From: Bacillus sp. S3
GTDB lineage: Bacteria > Bacillota > Bacilli > Bacillales > Cytobacillaceae
Length of the DNA stretch: 64,000 nt
Direction: 5' to 3'
Assembly (NCBI RefSeq): GCF_005154805.1
Contig: NZ_CP039727.1
Span: 3,097,501 to 3,161,500 of the forward strand
Shown here: piece by piece, positions 17,782 to 28,553 of the stretch
Numbering within the stretch: position 1 is the first letter of the stretch
Layout of the letters: each line of letters starts with the position of its first letter
The notes under the pieces: generated by a model
Told to the model about the DNA's origin: nothing
Seen by the model: only the letters and a program-made list of their open reading frames with translations
Database searches by the model: none
Made by a program: the position numbers and the translations under genes

Positions 17782-18459
17782 TTACAGAATGTAGTCAATT
17801 ATGAGCGGGATGATAAACGAGGTTAACACAGCCGCAATCCCCATTGCAGCACCTGCGACAGCACCTTGTATCTCCCCTTCCTTTACTGCCTCAGCAGTAC
17901 CGATACCATGTGAAATCGTTCCCACGGCTAATCCTCTGGCAAATGGATGGTTGATTTTACACAAGTTCATCAGCTTAGCCCCAAACATTGCTCCAATCAT
18001 CCCCGTAATAATCACATATGCGGCAATAAGCGGGATATTCCCATGAATGATTTCACCTATTTCCGTTGCTACCGGTACGGTTACAGATTTAACGGTTAGT
18101 GGAAGGATGAACAATTTCGACAGATTCAACCACCTGGCTAATAGAATAGCTGAAATAATGGTAGTCACACTTCCGAATGTCAATCCGATAAAGGCTGCAC
18201 TGAAATATTTTTTAAATAAGTCTCGATTTTTATAGATAGGAACAGCTAGGGCAACCGTTGCAGGACCAAGTAAGTATGTCATAATCGATTTTGCAGGTAC
18301 GTATTCATTAAAAGAAATATTAGATAAAACTAAAAGGCAAATAATGATAATCGTACTAAAGAAAACGGGACTTGTTAATGGAGTAGAATATTTCTTCGCT
18401 AAAAATCGAGTAAATAGATAGGCTGAAACGGTAAGAACAATACTATAGAGCGTGATCAT
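17782..18459 (-). CDS. LrgB/CidB-family membrane protein
   Basis: 225-aa integral membrane protein with about six to seven helices and the LrgB signature (SVTVPVATEIGEIIHG; GTISHGIGTAEA). LrgAB/CidAB systems act in murein hydrolase control, pyruvate uptake or programmed lysis in Gram-positives. It overlaps the end of the lrgA-like gene by 17 bp, so the pair forms an operon. No LytSR or CidR regulator is adjacent, so its stimulus cannot be read here. Confidence 0.88.
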   Translation of the reverse strand: MITLYSIVLTVSAYLFTRFLAKKYSTPLTSPVFFSTIIIICLLVLSNISFNEYVPAKSIMTYLLGPATVALAVPIYKNRDLFKKYFSAAFIGLTFGSVTTIISAILLARWLNLSKLFILPLTVKSVTVPVATEIGEIIHGNIPLIAAYVIITGMIGAMFGAKLMNLCKINHPFARGLAVGTISHGIGTAEAVKEGEIQGAVAGAAMGIAAVLTSFIIPLIIDYIL

Positions 18460-18838
18460 GAGAGGTTACTTTTTCCTTTTCATTTTTCATAATAACAGCT
18501 TGGGTTATTTTCCCTGCAAAGAATAAGCCAACAAAGGCACTGACTGTAAGGATAAAAAGCAGTGATAAACCCTTTGCAAACATCGTTCTTCCTAATGTCA
18601 TAAGACCAACAGATATAGGAATAAAAAAGAACCCCAGGTGTTTCAGCAACCAGCCTGCTGCCAATTCAATTTGCTCAAGTGTAATGACACCCAGCCAAAG
18701 CAAAGTGAACAAAAGAACAATGCCGATGACATTTCCGGGAACCGGCAAATGAAAAAAACGGGATATTCCATTGCCGATCTGATAGATTACGATAAGAATA
18801 AGCATTTGCAAAGTAAACTTCCAAGTTCTCTTTACCAT
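18443..18838 (-). CDS. LrgA/CidA-family holin-like protein
   Basis: 131-aa small membrane protein with four predicted helices and the LrgA motif (FHLPVPGNVIGIVLLF; ISVGLM). It is the holin-like partner of the downstream LrgB protein. Start ATG 18838 follows AGGTGG 5-6 nt upstream; a GTG three codons earlier lies within that site. The cytoplasmic tail is Lys/Glu-rich. Confidence 0.87.
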   Translation of the reverse strand: MVKRTWKFTLQMLILIVIYQIGNGISRFFHLPVPGNVIGIVLLFTLLWLGVITLEQIELAAGWLLKHLGFFFIPISVGLMTLGRTMFAKGLSLLFILTVSAFVGLFFAGKITQAVIMKNEKEKVTSHDHAL

Positions 18839-19000
18839 ATTACCCACCTAACTTCCTGCTTGAAAAATCTGAGTTTTCTAATATACGTAATAATATTACA
18901 GTATAAAGGATTACTGTTCCTGACGCATCCTCTTTTGTTCACAATATATCCATATCTTTTTTCGGAAAACTTCTTTATCTTAATTGTAGGAGGGATCGTC

Positions 19001-19603
19001 ATGAAAAAAGTCTATCTGATATGCAGTCTTGCTATTTTCATTGGGATAGCAGGAGGAATTTCTTTTTTCCTTATTCGAGATGCAAATGCGGCAATTCCAG
19101 GAGATGTCACTTTAATTAAGCAAAATGGGGATACCTATAATTTTGGCAAGGATAAAACCAAATTAAAGTTAATTGAATTTATTTATACCCATTGTCCTGA
19201 TGTCTGTCCAACCACCACGAAAAAGATGGTTGAATTGAAAACTGATTTAGTTAAAAATGGGATTTACGGCAAGGACATTGAATTTGTCACAATCACAATC
19301 GATCCCTATCGCGACACCCCTGAAATTCTCCAAGGATATAGACAAGGATTTGGAATATCAAATGACAATGATTGGATATTCTTAACCGGAGAAAAGCAAA
19401 ATAGTAAAAATGCGCAAAAGGAAATTAGAAAAGTTGCGGATACATTGCAGTTTCAATACAAAGACCCAGGTAATGGTCAATTTGTCCATTCAACCTTCAC
19501 CTATTTAGTTGATGAAAACAACAAATTTGTCGCGAAGTTCCCAATGGGGAAGGATTTTAATAAACAAGAGGTTTATGATCAAATCATCGATGAGATGGAG
19601 TAA
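19001..19603 (+). CDS. SCO1/SenC-family copper chaperone lipo- or membrane-anchored protein
   Basis: Thioredoxin-fold protein that delivers copper to the CuA site of cytochrome oxidase. 200 aa: one N-terminal membrane anchor (about residues 4-25, no lipobox cysteine), then the extracytoplasmic SCO domain with the copper ligands CPDVCP (near residues 67-71) and the distal His in QFVHSTFTYLVD, plus the TIDPYRDTPE motif. The frame runs far upstream, but AGGAGGG at 18989-18995 and the signal anchor fix the ATG at 19001. It is divergent from lrgA and has its own terminator. Confidence 0.9.
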   Translation: MKKVYLICSLAIFIGIAGGISFFLIRDANAAIPGDVTLIKQNGDTYNFGKDKTKLKLIEFIYTHCPDVCPTTTKKMVELKTDLVKNGIYGKDIEFVTITIDPYRDTPEILQGYRQGFGISNDNDWIFLTGEKQNSKNAQKEIRKVADTLQFQYKDPGNGQFVHSTFTYLVDENNKFVAKFPMGKDFNKQEVYDQIIDEME

Positions 19604-19642
19604 TAAAAAAAGCGGTTAGTCCCTTGGATTAATCGCTTTTTA
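19604..19642. terminator. Terminator of the SCO gene
   Basis: Hairpin AAGCGGTTA / TAATCGCTTTTT directly after the stop codon. Confidence 0.75.
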
Positions 19643-19659
19643 ATGCCAATTTTTCTTAT

Positions 19660-19794
19660 TTAATTCACGGAAGAAGGATATTTTTGAATTTGCTGTAATA
19701 ATAAAAGGTAATTGGACTTTGGTTTGGTCAGACTTGCTTTTATACCAGCCTTTTTTAACTTATTAACGAGTTCAGTAAGCTGTTTTTTTGCCAT
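19660..19794 (-). CDS. Small basic protein of unknown function
   Basis: 44-residue protein MAKKQLTELVNKLKKAG..., lysine-rich and helical, ending QQIQKYPSSVN. The ribosome site is GAGGGTGAG just upstream of ATG 19794. Codon usage and a clear ribosome site support it as real. I do not recognise the family; the amphipathic helix suggests nucleic-acid or protein contact, but no more can be said. Confidence 0.6.
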   Translation of the reverse strand: MAKKQLTELVNKLKKAGIKASLTKPKSNYLLLLQQIQKYPSSVN

Positions 19795-19979
19795 ACTTCT
19801 CACCCTCTTTAAAACTTCTTACACTAATTCTACAACAAAAATATGAATAAAGTGTGAATATGGAAAAATTTTTTTAGAAAATTTTTCTTTTCTATTTTTA
19901 CCCTGCTTGAAAAAATTCGCTCTTCGCTTATATTAATGGTATAATTTAAAGCAATATGTTTTTTGGAGGATGTTTTTAG

Positions 19980-21599
<1,620 letters not shown>

Positions 21600-21607
21600 A
21601 TTAGGTT

Positions 21608-21658
21608 GAGGATGTATTAGATAGGGGAGCCCTTACCTAGACATCCTCTTTTTTTGTT
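21608..21658 (+). terminator. Terminator of ykpA
   Basis: GAGGATGT / ACATCCTC stem with a long loop, followed by seven T. Confidence 0.75.
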
Positions 21659-21799
21659 TTAGTATCGCTTTTGCTTTCGTCTTGAAGACGGTTCTTCTCT
21701 AGAACCCGTTTCTGTTGTTGTTGTTCCTTGACCCTCTACTTGTGGCGAGCTAAGCCCGATGGTGGATGGATCAGCTTTTCGTTTGCTTCGTTTTCCCAT
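21659..21799 (-). CDS. yuzL: YuzL-family small basic protein
   Basis: 46-residue protein [16 protein letters not shown]...QKRY, extremely basic at both ends with a Thr/Glu middle and the VEGQGTT motif of YuzL proteins. Function unknown; expression in spores is plausible for the family. The start follows GGGGAGGTG closely upstream of ATG 21799; the long upstream extension of this frame is not coding. Confidence 0.78.
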   Translation of the reverse strand: MGKRSKRKADPSTIGLSSPQVEGQGTTTTETGSREEPSSRRKQKRY

Positions 21800-21900
21800 T
21801 TGACACACCTCCCCTATTATCTTTTGGACAATTATTGCTGGATATACAGAATATTTACCGTGAATTTCGGCAAGATAATTTACAGGAGGAGGTGTTTTGT

Positions 21901-22143
21901 ATGGCAACAGTTGGAGTAGAACAATCTCTTACAAATATTCAACAAGCACTTAGGGAAAAAGGGTACGACGTGGTAGAACTAAAGCAGGAATCAGACGCAC
22001 AAAATTGTGACTGTTGTGTTGTTACTGGTCTTGATTCAAACGTGATGGGTATGCAGGATACTTTTACAAAAGGCTCAGTAATCGATGCAAACGGGATGTC
22101 AGCAGATGAAGTATGCCAGCAGGTAGAGAGCAGGCTGCAATAG
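21901..22143 (+). CDS. ykuS: YkuS-family (UPF0180) protein
   Basis: 80-residue cytoplasmic protein [24 protein letters not shown] with a CDCC cluster near the middle and the [12 protein letters not shown] and [17 protein letters not shown] features of UPF0180/YkuS. Function unknown. A very strong AGGAGGAGG site lies just upstream, and a terminator follows the gene. Confidence 0.88.
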   Translation: MATVGVEQSLTNIQQALREKGYDVVELKQESDAQNCDCCVVTGLDSNVMGMQDTFTKGSVIDANGMSADEVCQQVESRLQ

Positions 22144-22151
22144 GTGTTTTG

Positions 22152-22184
22152 AAAGACTAAAGGATTCCAACTTTAGTCTTTTTA
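22152..22184. terminator. Terminator of ykuS
   Basis: AAAGACTAAAG / CTTTAGTCTTTTT hairpin, usable from both sides. Confidence 0.82.
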
Positions 22185-22589
22185 TTTCTCTTTTTTCGAA
22201 TAAATGTTAACCTTCGGACCGCTATCTGGTGATGGCTTTTTCACTTTTTCATTTTGCTTTTTCTCAACCATCTCTTCCCCATCTTTCTTCGGTATAAACT
22301 CACTTCCATAGGTGGCTCCAATATTTAATTTACCCTTTAATTCTTTAATTCCAAGCTGACCAAAATTATTATTTAATTCATATTTATCTAAAATGATTTT
22401 TTCGATATTAATTTTTTCAATGATGATGGGAGGATCCGATGTTTGCGTATCCTTTTCCTTTTGTTCCTTGTACTCTTGCAGGGCTTTTTTCAGCTCTTCC
22501 ATATTCATTTCTAAGGAAAGTAATTTTTTTTGTAGTTCCTTTTCAACATCATGATTCCTGAAGATAAGGAATAAATTTTTAAGTGACAT
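22182..22589 (-). CDS. GerPC-like spore germination protein
   Basis: 135-residue protein with an N-terminal coiled coil (VEKELQKKLLSLEMNMEELK) and a middle segment rich in I/E/K ending LKGKLNIGATYG, the signature of GerPC-type proteins that help germinants cross the spore coat. The basic, polar tail is PKVNIYSKKEK. Start ATG 22589 has AAGGGAG 9 nt upstream; the frame upstream of it looks non-coding. A GerPF-like gene lies 0.8 kb away, which supports a spore role. Confidence 0.6.
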   Translation of the reverse strand: MSLKNLFLIFRNHDVEKELQKKLLSLEMNMEELKKALQEYKEQKEKDTQTSDPPIIIEKINIEKIILDKYELNNNFGQLGIKELKGKLNIGATYGSEFIPKKDGEEMVEKKQNEKVKKPSPDSGPKVNIYSKKEK

Positions 22590-22712
22590 GCTCACAAACT
22601 CCCTTATTTTATACCTTACATCATTTATATGGAGAAAACAGCTTAACATGTCCAATCGTAAAAAAGAACGAACAAAGAATGTTCGATTCACTAATAAAAG
22701 CTGTTAACCGGA

Positions 22713-23201
22713 TTAGTCGATAGGAATAATTTCTCCTTTCTCAACGGCTCGTTGGTAACTTACGAATAAAATCCCATTCCAAAATTTAGCACTTAATTGA
22801 GCGGGACTTATAGAATCCGGTAAAGTAATTTGACGCTGAAATTCACCATAAAATCTTTCAGAATAGGTTATTTTCAATTGTGGGTGGATTGGTAAGGCTT
22901 TGCCTTTAATGGTTAGAATATTGCCATTCAGTCCTAATTCTAGGTTTTCTTTCATCACCCCTGGGAGCTCTATCATCACAATGACTTCTTGATCACTCTC
23001 TAATAAATCAATTGCGGGAAAGGTTCGAGAATTATTTTCAGCCCGATTGGATTTTCCTTCAGGGCTCGTGAATGGCTGGGTAAATTGTTGGTCGTTCATA
23101 AATTGCTTGGCGAAATCCTGATCAAAAATATTGTTCCAGAAATCTCCCCCATGCATATTCTTTGCGATGTCCATCCATTGTTTTAATTTATCCATATCCA
23201 T
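22713..23201 (-). CDS. yocM: Hsp20/alpha-crystallin family protein, YocM-like
   Basis: 162-aa small heat-shock-like protein. The N-terminal part MDMDKLKQWMDIAKNMHGGDFW matches the YocM type, followed by an alpha-crystallin domain (about 65-155: IVMIELPGVMKENLEL ... RQITLPDSI ... WNGILFVSYQ). YocM is linked to salt stress and spore-coat-associated small Hsps in Bacillus. Start ATG 23201 follows a GGGGGGGG run 7 nt upstream. Confidence 0.8.
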   Translation of the reverse strand: MDMDKLKQWMDIAKNMHGGDFWNNIFDQDFAKQFMNDQQFTQPFTSPEGKSNRAENNSRTFPAIDLLESDQEVIVMIELPGVMKENLELGLNGNILTIKGKALPIHPQLKITYSERFYGEFQRQITLPDSISPAQLSAKFWNGILFVSYQRAVEKGEIIPID

Positions 23202-23374
23202 CGGTTCACCCCCCCCTTCATTTTCTCGTAAAATAACCACGTTCTACGTTAGCATATTAAACATCCCTACTTCCATCTTACTAATCTGCCTTGTAATTTA
23301 AACCAACTATTACTCCTGCTTCATAATTGAATAGGAATCGCATATATTTAATAGCAAGGATAAGGAGGGATCAG

Positions 23375-23629
23375 ATGCCAGCACCGGCTCCATATATTAA
23401 TATTAATATATTTATGATTAAAATTAATTCCTTTGAAAATGCTTCAGCCGTTAATATCGGTCAAAACCTATTGGCCGAATGGCATAATTCAGATAAAAAA
23501 AACCAGGGCTATGGTCAAAATTTTGGCGATAAAAGTGACTTTGTTGGTACACGAAGTTTTGTCGACGATAAAGATCAAATCGACTCTCCCTCCTCTTTCG
23601 ATTCTCGTCCCATCACAATTGACAAGTAA
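23375..23629 (+). CDS. GerPA/GerPF-family spore germination protein
   Basis: 84-residue protein starting MPAPAPYININIF, with the IKINSFENASAVNIGQNLL and FVGTRSFVDDKDQIDSP segments typical of the GerPA/GerPF (YpzD-like) family. Family members sit in the spore coat and aid germinant access. Start ATG 23375 lies 7 nt after AAGGAGGG; upstream ATG in frame lacks a ribosome site. Confidence 0.7.
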   Translation: MPAPAPYININIFMIKINSFENASAVNIGQNLLAEWHNSDKKNQGYGQNFGDKSDFVGTRSFVDDKDQIDSPSSFDSRPITIDK

Positions 23630-23640
23630 ATTTGGTATGA

Positions 23641-23681
23641 AAAAAAGCCATGGAATCGGTCTAACCTTTCCATGGCTTTTT
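23641..23681. terminator. Bidirectional terminator
   Basis: AAAAAGCCATGGAA / TTCCATGGCTTTTT between the convergent GerPF-like gene and the carboxypeptidase gene. Confidence 0.9.
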
Positions 23682-23684
23682 CCC

Positions 23685-24857
23685 TTATGCATTTTTAGAA
23701 GCTTTTGTCTTTTTTCGACCGAAACCAATCACCGCAGCTGCAAATGCAATAATAGCCATTCCAACAAGTGCATTCACTTGGATTAGCTGTTGGTTATTTT
23801 CTTCTCTAGCCTTTTTGGTTTTAACAGGTGCAACCTTGGGCATCGGTAATTCCTTATATTTTAATTGGATTGTATGAATCACCTTTCCATTTTGGTCTTC
23901 AATTGAAAGAACGCCATCAGGATTTATCTTTTTTACACAGCCCTCTACATTCTCAGTAATAACAGTATCCTGTTCAGGATAAAATTCTTTGTCCTCGCTT
24001 TTATAAATTTCTCCTTGTTTAAGGACCGCGTGCTGATAGCCTTTAAAACCATAATCAAATAGCAAAGCGGTATCTTGATACTTATCATTTTTGAGATCAG
24101 ATTTTAACACAACAGCTGTCAGCCTGATTTTTCCGTTATCGGCAGTTGTAGCTAAAGTTTGTTTCGTTTGGCTGGTATAGCCCGTTTTTCCCCCTGTGAC
24201 TTCCGGGTAGGGAAGCTCCCCTTTTAGCATCCGGTGATGTGTAAGCAGAGTGGTCTCCCAGGACTGCCCCTTCCACCCAAGCACTTTTGTGCCAAAGATT
24301 TCAGCAAATACAGGGTTTTTAATAGCATAATTAGTTATTAGGGCTAAATCCATAGCAGTTGTATAATGATTCTCATCAAACAACCCACTCGGATTTGTAA
24401 AATGGGTATCATTAACCCCAATCTTTGTTTGTAAGTAGCTATTTAGATTTTCAGCAAATTTCTCAACCGACCCATCGAGATATTCAGCAATTGCGACTGC
24501 AGCATCATTACCTGAATTAATCAGCATACCCTGAATCAGCTGTTTTAATGGCATCTGTTCTCCTTCTACTAAATAAACACGTGTTCCGTCTTGCCGAACG
24601 GCATTTGCGCTTACCGTTGCCATACCATCTAAGTTGCCCTTTTCAATCGCATAAATAGCTGTCGCAATTTTTGTCACACTGGCAGGGTACATTTTTTCAT
24701 TAGCATTTTTTTCATAGAGTACTGCTCCAGTGTCGGAATCTAATAAAACAGCACTCTCACTTTTCAGATCCAACTGTTCTATTCCCTGTGCAAAGATATT
24801 CATTTGATAAGTAAGGAAAAATAATACAATGATAATAACAGAAATATTTTTTTTCAC
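23685..24857 (-). CDS. D-alanyl-D-alanine carboxypeptidase (class A, low-molecular-weight PBP)
   Basis: Penicillin-binding protein that removes the terminal D-Ala from peptidoglycan side chains. 390 aa: signal peptide (1 to about 24), peptidase S11 domain with SxxK (PASVTK), SGN (INSGNDAAV) and KTG (GGKTGYTS), a PBP5-like C-terminal beta domain, and a C-terminal membrane helix (VNALVGMAIIAFAAAVIGFG) followed by Lys-rich residues. The transmembrane helix replaces the amphipathic anchor of PBP5. No spoIIA operon is adjacent, so it cannot be called dacF from context. Confidence 0.9.
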   Translation of the reverse strand: MKKNISVIIIVLFFLTYQMNIFAQGIEQLDLKSESAVLLDSDTGAVLYEKNANEKMYPASVTKIATAIYAIEKGNLDGMATVSANAVRQDGTRVYLVEGEQMPLKQLIQGMLINSGNDAAVAIAEYLDGSVEKFAENLNSYLQTKIGVNDTHFTNPSGLFDENHYTTAMDLALITNYAIKNPVFAEIFGTKVLGWKGQSWETTLLTHHRMLKGELPYPEVTGGKTGYTSQTKQTLATTADNGKIRLTAVVLKSDLKNDKYQDTALLFDYGFKGYQHAVLKQGEIYKSEDKEFYPEQDTVITENVEGCVKKINPDGVLSIEDQNGKVIHTIQLKYKELPMPKVAPVKTKKAREENNQQLIQVNALVGMAIIAFAAAVIGFGRKKTKASKNA

Positions 24858-24932
24858 ACGTTTACACCCTTACCTTTTACATTTAATCCCTATTTGATTT
24901 TAACAGATTCTTCAAAAAAAGAAAGATGTCGT

Positions 24933-24964
24933 AAAAAAAAACCGGTAAGGATTATCCTAACCGA
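24933..24964 (-). terminator. Terminator of mprF
   Basis: CGGTTAGG / CCTTACCG stem with one mismatch, followed by a long U run on the minus strand. Confidence 0.7.
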
Positions 24965-24971
24965 TCACAAG

Positions 24972-27500
24972 CTATGTTCTTTTTTTCGAAATTAACAAAG
25001 TGATTTGTGCCATAATAAATGGCAAGGAAGTTTTTCTTCTATATGCCAGATATTTAGGCTCCCAAATATCCGTATACTTTTGCTTAAATTTCCTTAACCC
25101 CTGAAAATGGTAAATAAAATGGCCGTGGAGAAAGATTTGGGCGGCTATTTTTTCACTCAAAAAGGAAAATCTCGACAGCCCAACATTGGCAAGCGGTGCC
25201 ATTCCCATATTAAAACGCAGGTACCCTTGTTCCTTTGCCCAGTCAATTAACGAAAGAAACAGAAAATCAATCGTACCTGCTGGTGCATCAGGCGTTACTC
25301 TCATCAAATCAACTGAAACGGTCTGATTGTTGTCGTATACATACATAATACTCATAAAACCTAGAATTCGTTTATGCTCATCTCTTACTATGGCAAGGGG
25401 AGCCATATTCAAATATGGTTCATCAAAGAAGCCAAGTGAAAAACCCTTTTCTTTTCTGCCCTGAAGCCACTCATTTGAAATACCCCTTAATTCATCGAGC
25501 AGAACTGGAGAAAATGGCGGCTTTACTAAATCAAAATAAAAGCGTTCACGATTAAATTTATTTTTTAAGGCCCTTAGCCCTTTCATTTTAGTTCCTGTAA
25601 GTGAAAAACTTTTTAAATCAACAAAGGCTTCCTCACCTAATTTAAAAAAGGCAAATCCATGTCCGTGTAGATATGGAAGCATTTCATCACTAACCTGATA
25701 AAAAACAGGCGTGAAACCATAGAGGTCAGCAATTTCTTGGAATTCCTCAATTGCGTTTGATAATTCCGCTTTTTCACCAATCGGGTCTCCCAAGATGACT
25801 AATTTATCCGCATACTTCTGGAACGAGATCAGAACATTTTTTTGGCTATTCCAAAAAATATATTTATCATGCAAAAATATTAAATGTGATAATACCTTTC
25901 CATTATACTTTGTTAAATGGTCCATTATTTCCTTTTCATGTCCAAGTGATTTCTCTAATTTCCATTTTTTCGACAAGCTGATTAAATAACCGGTAAACAA
26001 GATTAGCAATGCAATCACAAGACCAATAGCAGCACTCTTAAACAAGTCATAATAATCATCAATGACATAAGGTAAAAATTTTGCCGGAATGGTTAATTTT
26101 GCAACAGGTAAATTCAAATATCCGATCAAAATGTACATGGAAGTAATAATTAAAATAACGGTAACATCAAAAATTGTTTTCCCCCATGTAAGAACATAAC
26201 TTTCGCGATAAAATTGTCCTTTTGACATTCGAAGTAAAAGTGCCACAATAATTAAAAATATCGCCTCTTCATAATCGATTCCTTTGAAAATAGAGAATAA
26301 TGCAGCAAGAATCAACGCAAGCATCGTCAAATCATATGTTCTTTTCACACTATATTCAATCCCGCGTGATAATCCTAACAGTAAAAAGCCGGCAGCGACC
26401 GAAAGCTGATGTGATACATTAATAATAGGAAACGAAAGCAGTTCTTGGGCAATCTTTAACCTTGACATGATGCCTGGGACACTAGCAGATAAAAGCAGGA
26501 TGAGCCCCGATAAAAAAACGAGCATGGTTAAAATGACATGGCTTAATCCTTGGACAATCGCTTTAGGAAGATAATTCCAGGATTGGTTCCATCTTTCCCA
26601 ATAAAGCTTGACAAAAAAAACAAGGCTGATCAAAAAAGGGATGAAGTAATACCCAATTCGGTAAAATAAAAGAAGAACAAGGACTTTCTCTTCAGGTATT
26701 TGTAAATCCTGCATTCCCCAAATAAATACTAAATCAAATGAACCAAGCCCGCCGGGAATCATACTGATAATTCCGGCACAGGCAGCAACGATATAAACAG
26801 GAAAAAGATTCTCAAAAGAGATCGAGATTCCCAGTATCTTGCTTAATACGAATATAGCTGCAAAAACAGCAAACCATTCGATAACAGAAACTACAATCAG
26901 CTTGATACTTACATTAGCACTAATTAATGATTGATTATCTTTTTTAGACTTAATCATATGGATCAATAAAAAAATGGGTAAATACAATCCCACAGCTAAA
27001 ACAGCGAAATAAAGCCACTTTGTATCAACAAACAGCGGGAAATGCCGGTACCTTGTGGTTACAATCCAGGTTAGAAGAGAAATCCCGGTTAGATAATAAA
27101 GTGAAACAGATGCAATGACTCCTAAAAGCTTCCGCTTGTCCTGCTCCAGCTTATGAAAAAAGTAAGTTCTCAGCATGGCCCCAATTAAACCGCCAAAACC
27201 AATTAAATTAGAAAAAGAATTAGCAATAAAGGATTGTTCGAGCAGTTCTCTCTTAGACACATTTAACTTTAAAACCTTCACTAAGATGACATCATAATAC
27301 AGCATCGGTAAAACAGCTGCAAAGGTAATCGCCAAGATGAATAATAACCTCCAGAAATTTAGCTGAGCTATTTCATTCTTGAGTAATTGAACATTCAAAT
27401 TACCGGTGAATTTTTTAATTTCGAGAATGGCAAAAATTAATAAAAACATTGGAAAAATAAATTTCAACGCTTTTAATATTGTTTCTTTTCTAATCCCCAA
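24972..27500 (-). CDS. mprF: Phosphatidylglycerol lysyltransferase MprF
   Basis: Bifunctional membrane enzyme that adds lysine from Lys-tRNA to phosphatidylglycerol and flips the product outward, lowering sensitivity to cationic peptides. 842 aa: about 14 hydrophobic helices in the N-terminal 530 residues (flippase, including SMIPGGLGSFDLVF), then a cytosolic GNAT-like synthase domain (WNSQKNVLISFQ ... GDPIG ... FKLGEEAFVDL ... GTIDFLFLSLI). No ATG start: TTG 27500 (8 nt after AGGTGG) or TTG 27503 are the likely initiators; the GTG at 27512 lies within the ribosome site. It is monocistronic. Confidence 0.93.
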   Translation of the reverse strand: MGIRKETILKALKFIFPMFLLIFAILEIKKFTGNLNVQLLKNEIAQLNFWRLLFILAITFAAVLPMLYYDVILVKVLKLNVSKRELLEQSFIANSFSNLIGFGGLIGAMLRTYFFHKLEQDKRKLLGVIASVSLYYLTGISLLTWIVTTRYRHFPLFVDTKWLYFAVLAVGLYLPIFLLIHMIKSKKDNQSLISANVSIKLIVVSVIEWFAVFAAIFVLSKILGISISFENLFPVYIVAACAGIISMIPGGLGSFDLVFIWGMQDLQIPEEKVLVLLLFYRIGYYFIPFLISLVFFVKLYWERWNQSWNYLPKAIVQGLSHVILTMLVFLSGLILLLSASVPGIMSRLKIAQELLSFPIINVSHQLSVAAGFLLLGLSRGIEYSVKRTYDLTMLALILAALFSIFKGIDYEEAIFLIIVALLLRMSKGQFYRESYVLTWGKTIFDVTVILIITSMYILIGYLNLPVAKLTIPAKFLPYVIDDYYDLFKSAAIGLVIALLILFTGYLISLSKKWKLEKSLGHEKEIMDHLTKYNGKVLSHLIFLHDKYIFWNSQKNVLISFQKYADKLVILGDPIGEKAELSNAIEEFQEIADLYGFTPVFYQVSDEMLPYLHGHGFAFFKLGEEAFVDLKSFSLTGTKMKGLRALKNKFNRERFYFDLVKPPFSPVLLDELRGISNEWLQGRKEKGFSLGFFDEPYLNMAPLAIVRDEHKRILGFMSIMYVYDNNQTVSVDLMRVTPDAPAGTIDFLFLSLIDWAKEQGYLRFNMGMAPLANVGLSRFSFLSEKIAAQIFLHGHFIYHFQGLRKFKQKYTDIWEPKYLAYRRKTSLPFIMAQITLLISKKRT

Positions 27501-27764
27501 CAAGATTACCACCTATTTTTTCATTCCTGATTTTACTATAAACTGTTCAACAGCAAAAACAAAGAAAAATATACCATAATAGATCATTGGTTAGTTTTTA
27601 TTCTAGACAGATTTTATATAGTTCAACCGTTGTGAAACGAATACTCGAAGCTAGTGTAAATTTTTATAGGGGTAGATTAAGGAATAAAAGTTAATAAAAT
27701 AGACAAGTTTACTACCATCCCATGCATAAGTATTAATTAGGACAAATTGTGGGAGGTTAGTCGG

Positions 27765-28217
27765 ATGAAATTTTTAGTCTTTAAAAAGGAAACACTGCTT
27801 TTCGTTTTAGCAGTTGGTGTTGTACTTGCCAGCATTTCCTCGTGGTTTATGCTAAAAGCTGGAGATAGCACTGTCTTTAATCAACAATCAGAAACAGAAA
27901 TTCGCGAAATTCATATGGTTACAGCGGAATTTAAGACGAAAACGAAAGATGGGAAAGAACTAGAAGCCTACCGTTGGGATCCCGGCACAATAATTCTTGA
28001 AAAAGGAGAAAAAGTTAAGCTGCTTATTAGTGGGATTAATGGGGATAAGCACCCTTTCTATATTGAAGGGACCAATATTAAAGGAACTGTAAAAAAAGGA
28101 GAAGAAACAGTTGTTTCACTTCAATTTGCCAAAGAGGGGACCTATCGTTTAATCTGTGAAGTTCATTCTGACAGATCTCATAACGGCCCAATGATTGCCT
28201 ATATTGTTGTCGATTAA
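27765..28217 (+). CDS. Membrane-anchored cupredoxin-domain protein
   Basis: 150-aa protein with one N-terminal membrane anchor (about 10-28) and an extracytoplasmic cupredoxin fold. Candidate copper ligands are the His in GDKHPFYIEG and the cluster CEVHSDRSHNGPM (Cys, His and Met), which fits a mononuclear type 1 or related copper site. Start ATG 27765 has GGGAGG 8 nt upstream. It stands alone with its own terminator; it could carry electrons or copper, possibly with the SCO protein at 19 kb, but no partner is adjacent. Confidence 0.75.
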   Translation: MKFLVFKKETLLFVLAVGVVLASISSWFMLKAGDSTVFNQQSETEIREIHMVTAEFKTKTKDGKELEAYRWDPGTIILEKGEKVKLLISGINGDKHPFYIEGTNIKGTVKKGEETVVSLQFAKEGTYRLICEVHSDRSHNGPMIAYIVVD

Positions 28218-28245
28218 AAGCAGGATTCTTTCTCCTGCTTTTTTT
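28217..28245 (+). terminator. Terminator of the cupredoxin gene
   Basis: AAAGCAGGA / TCCTGCTTTTTTT directly after the stop. The 336-bp gap to pflB otherwise holds the pflB control region. Confidence 0.85.
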
Positions 28246-28457
28246 AGTTCATAAAATCCTCTGTTCTACCCCATTTTCACTGTTCACACGTTGCTAACAT
28301 TGATTTTTTCTTATATAACAGTTTATCAATACACCTACATTTTTATAGTACAGTTTGAAATTGAATTTACACTACGTTCACATAGTTTTCATATTTACCC
28401 CCTAAAAACCCCATTATAACAACACTTCACAATATCTTAACAATTTCACCCTTTTTG

Positions 28458-28500
28458 TGTGACACTTTTCACATTTCACCTGTTATACTTATATTAAGAT
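28458..28500 (+). promoter_or_regulatory. FNR box and promoter of pflBA
   Basis: TGTGA-CACTTT-TCACA (28458-28473) is a perfect Bacillus FNR site. Its centre would lie at -41.5 if the -10 element is TAAGAT (28495-28500), the class II activation position used by Fnr in B. subtilis. Predicted transcript start is near 28507. Confidence 0.8.
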
Positions 28501-28553
28501 TTAAATAGAAAATCTGTTATATATTTTCTTAAAAATTTAAGAGGTGAAAAATC

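Noticed and set aside
18638..19000. N-terminal extension of the SCO protein
   Set aside because: It would run across the divergent lrgA gene; AGGAGGG and the signal anchor place the start at 19001.
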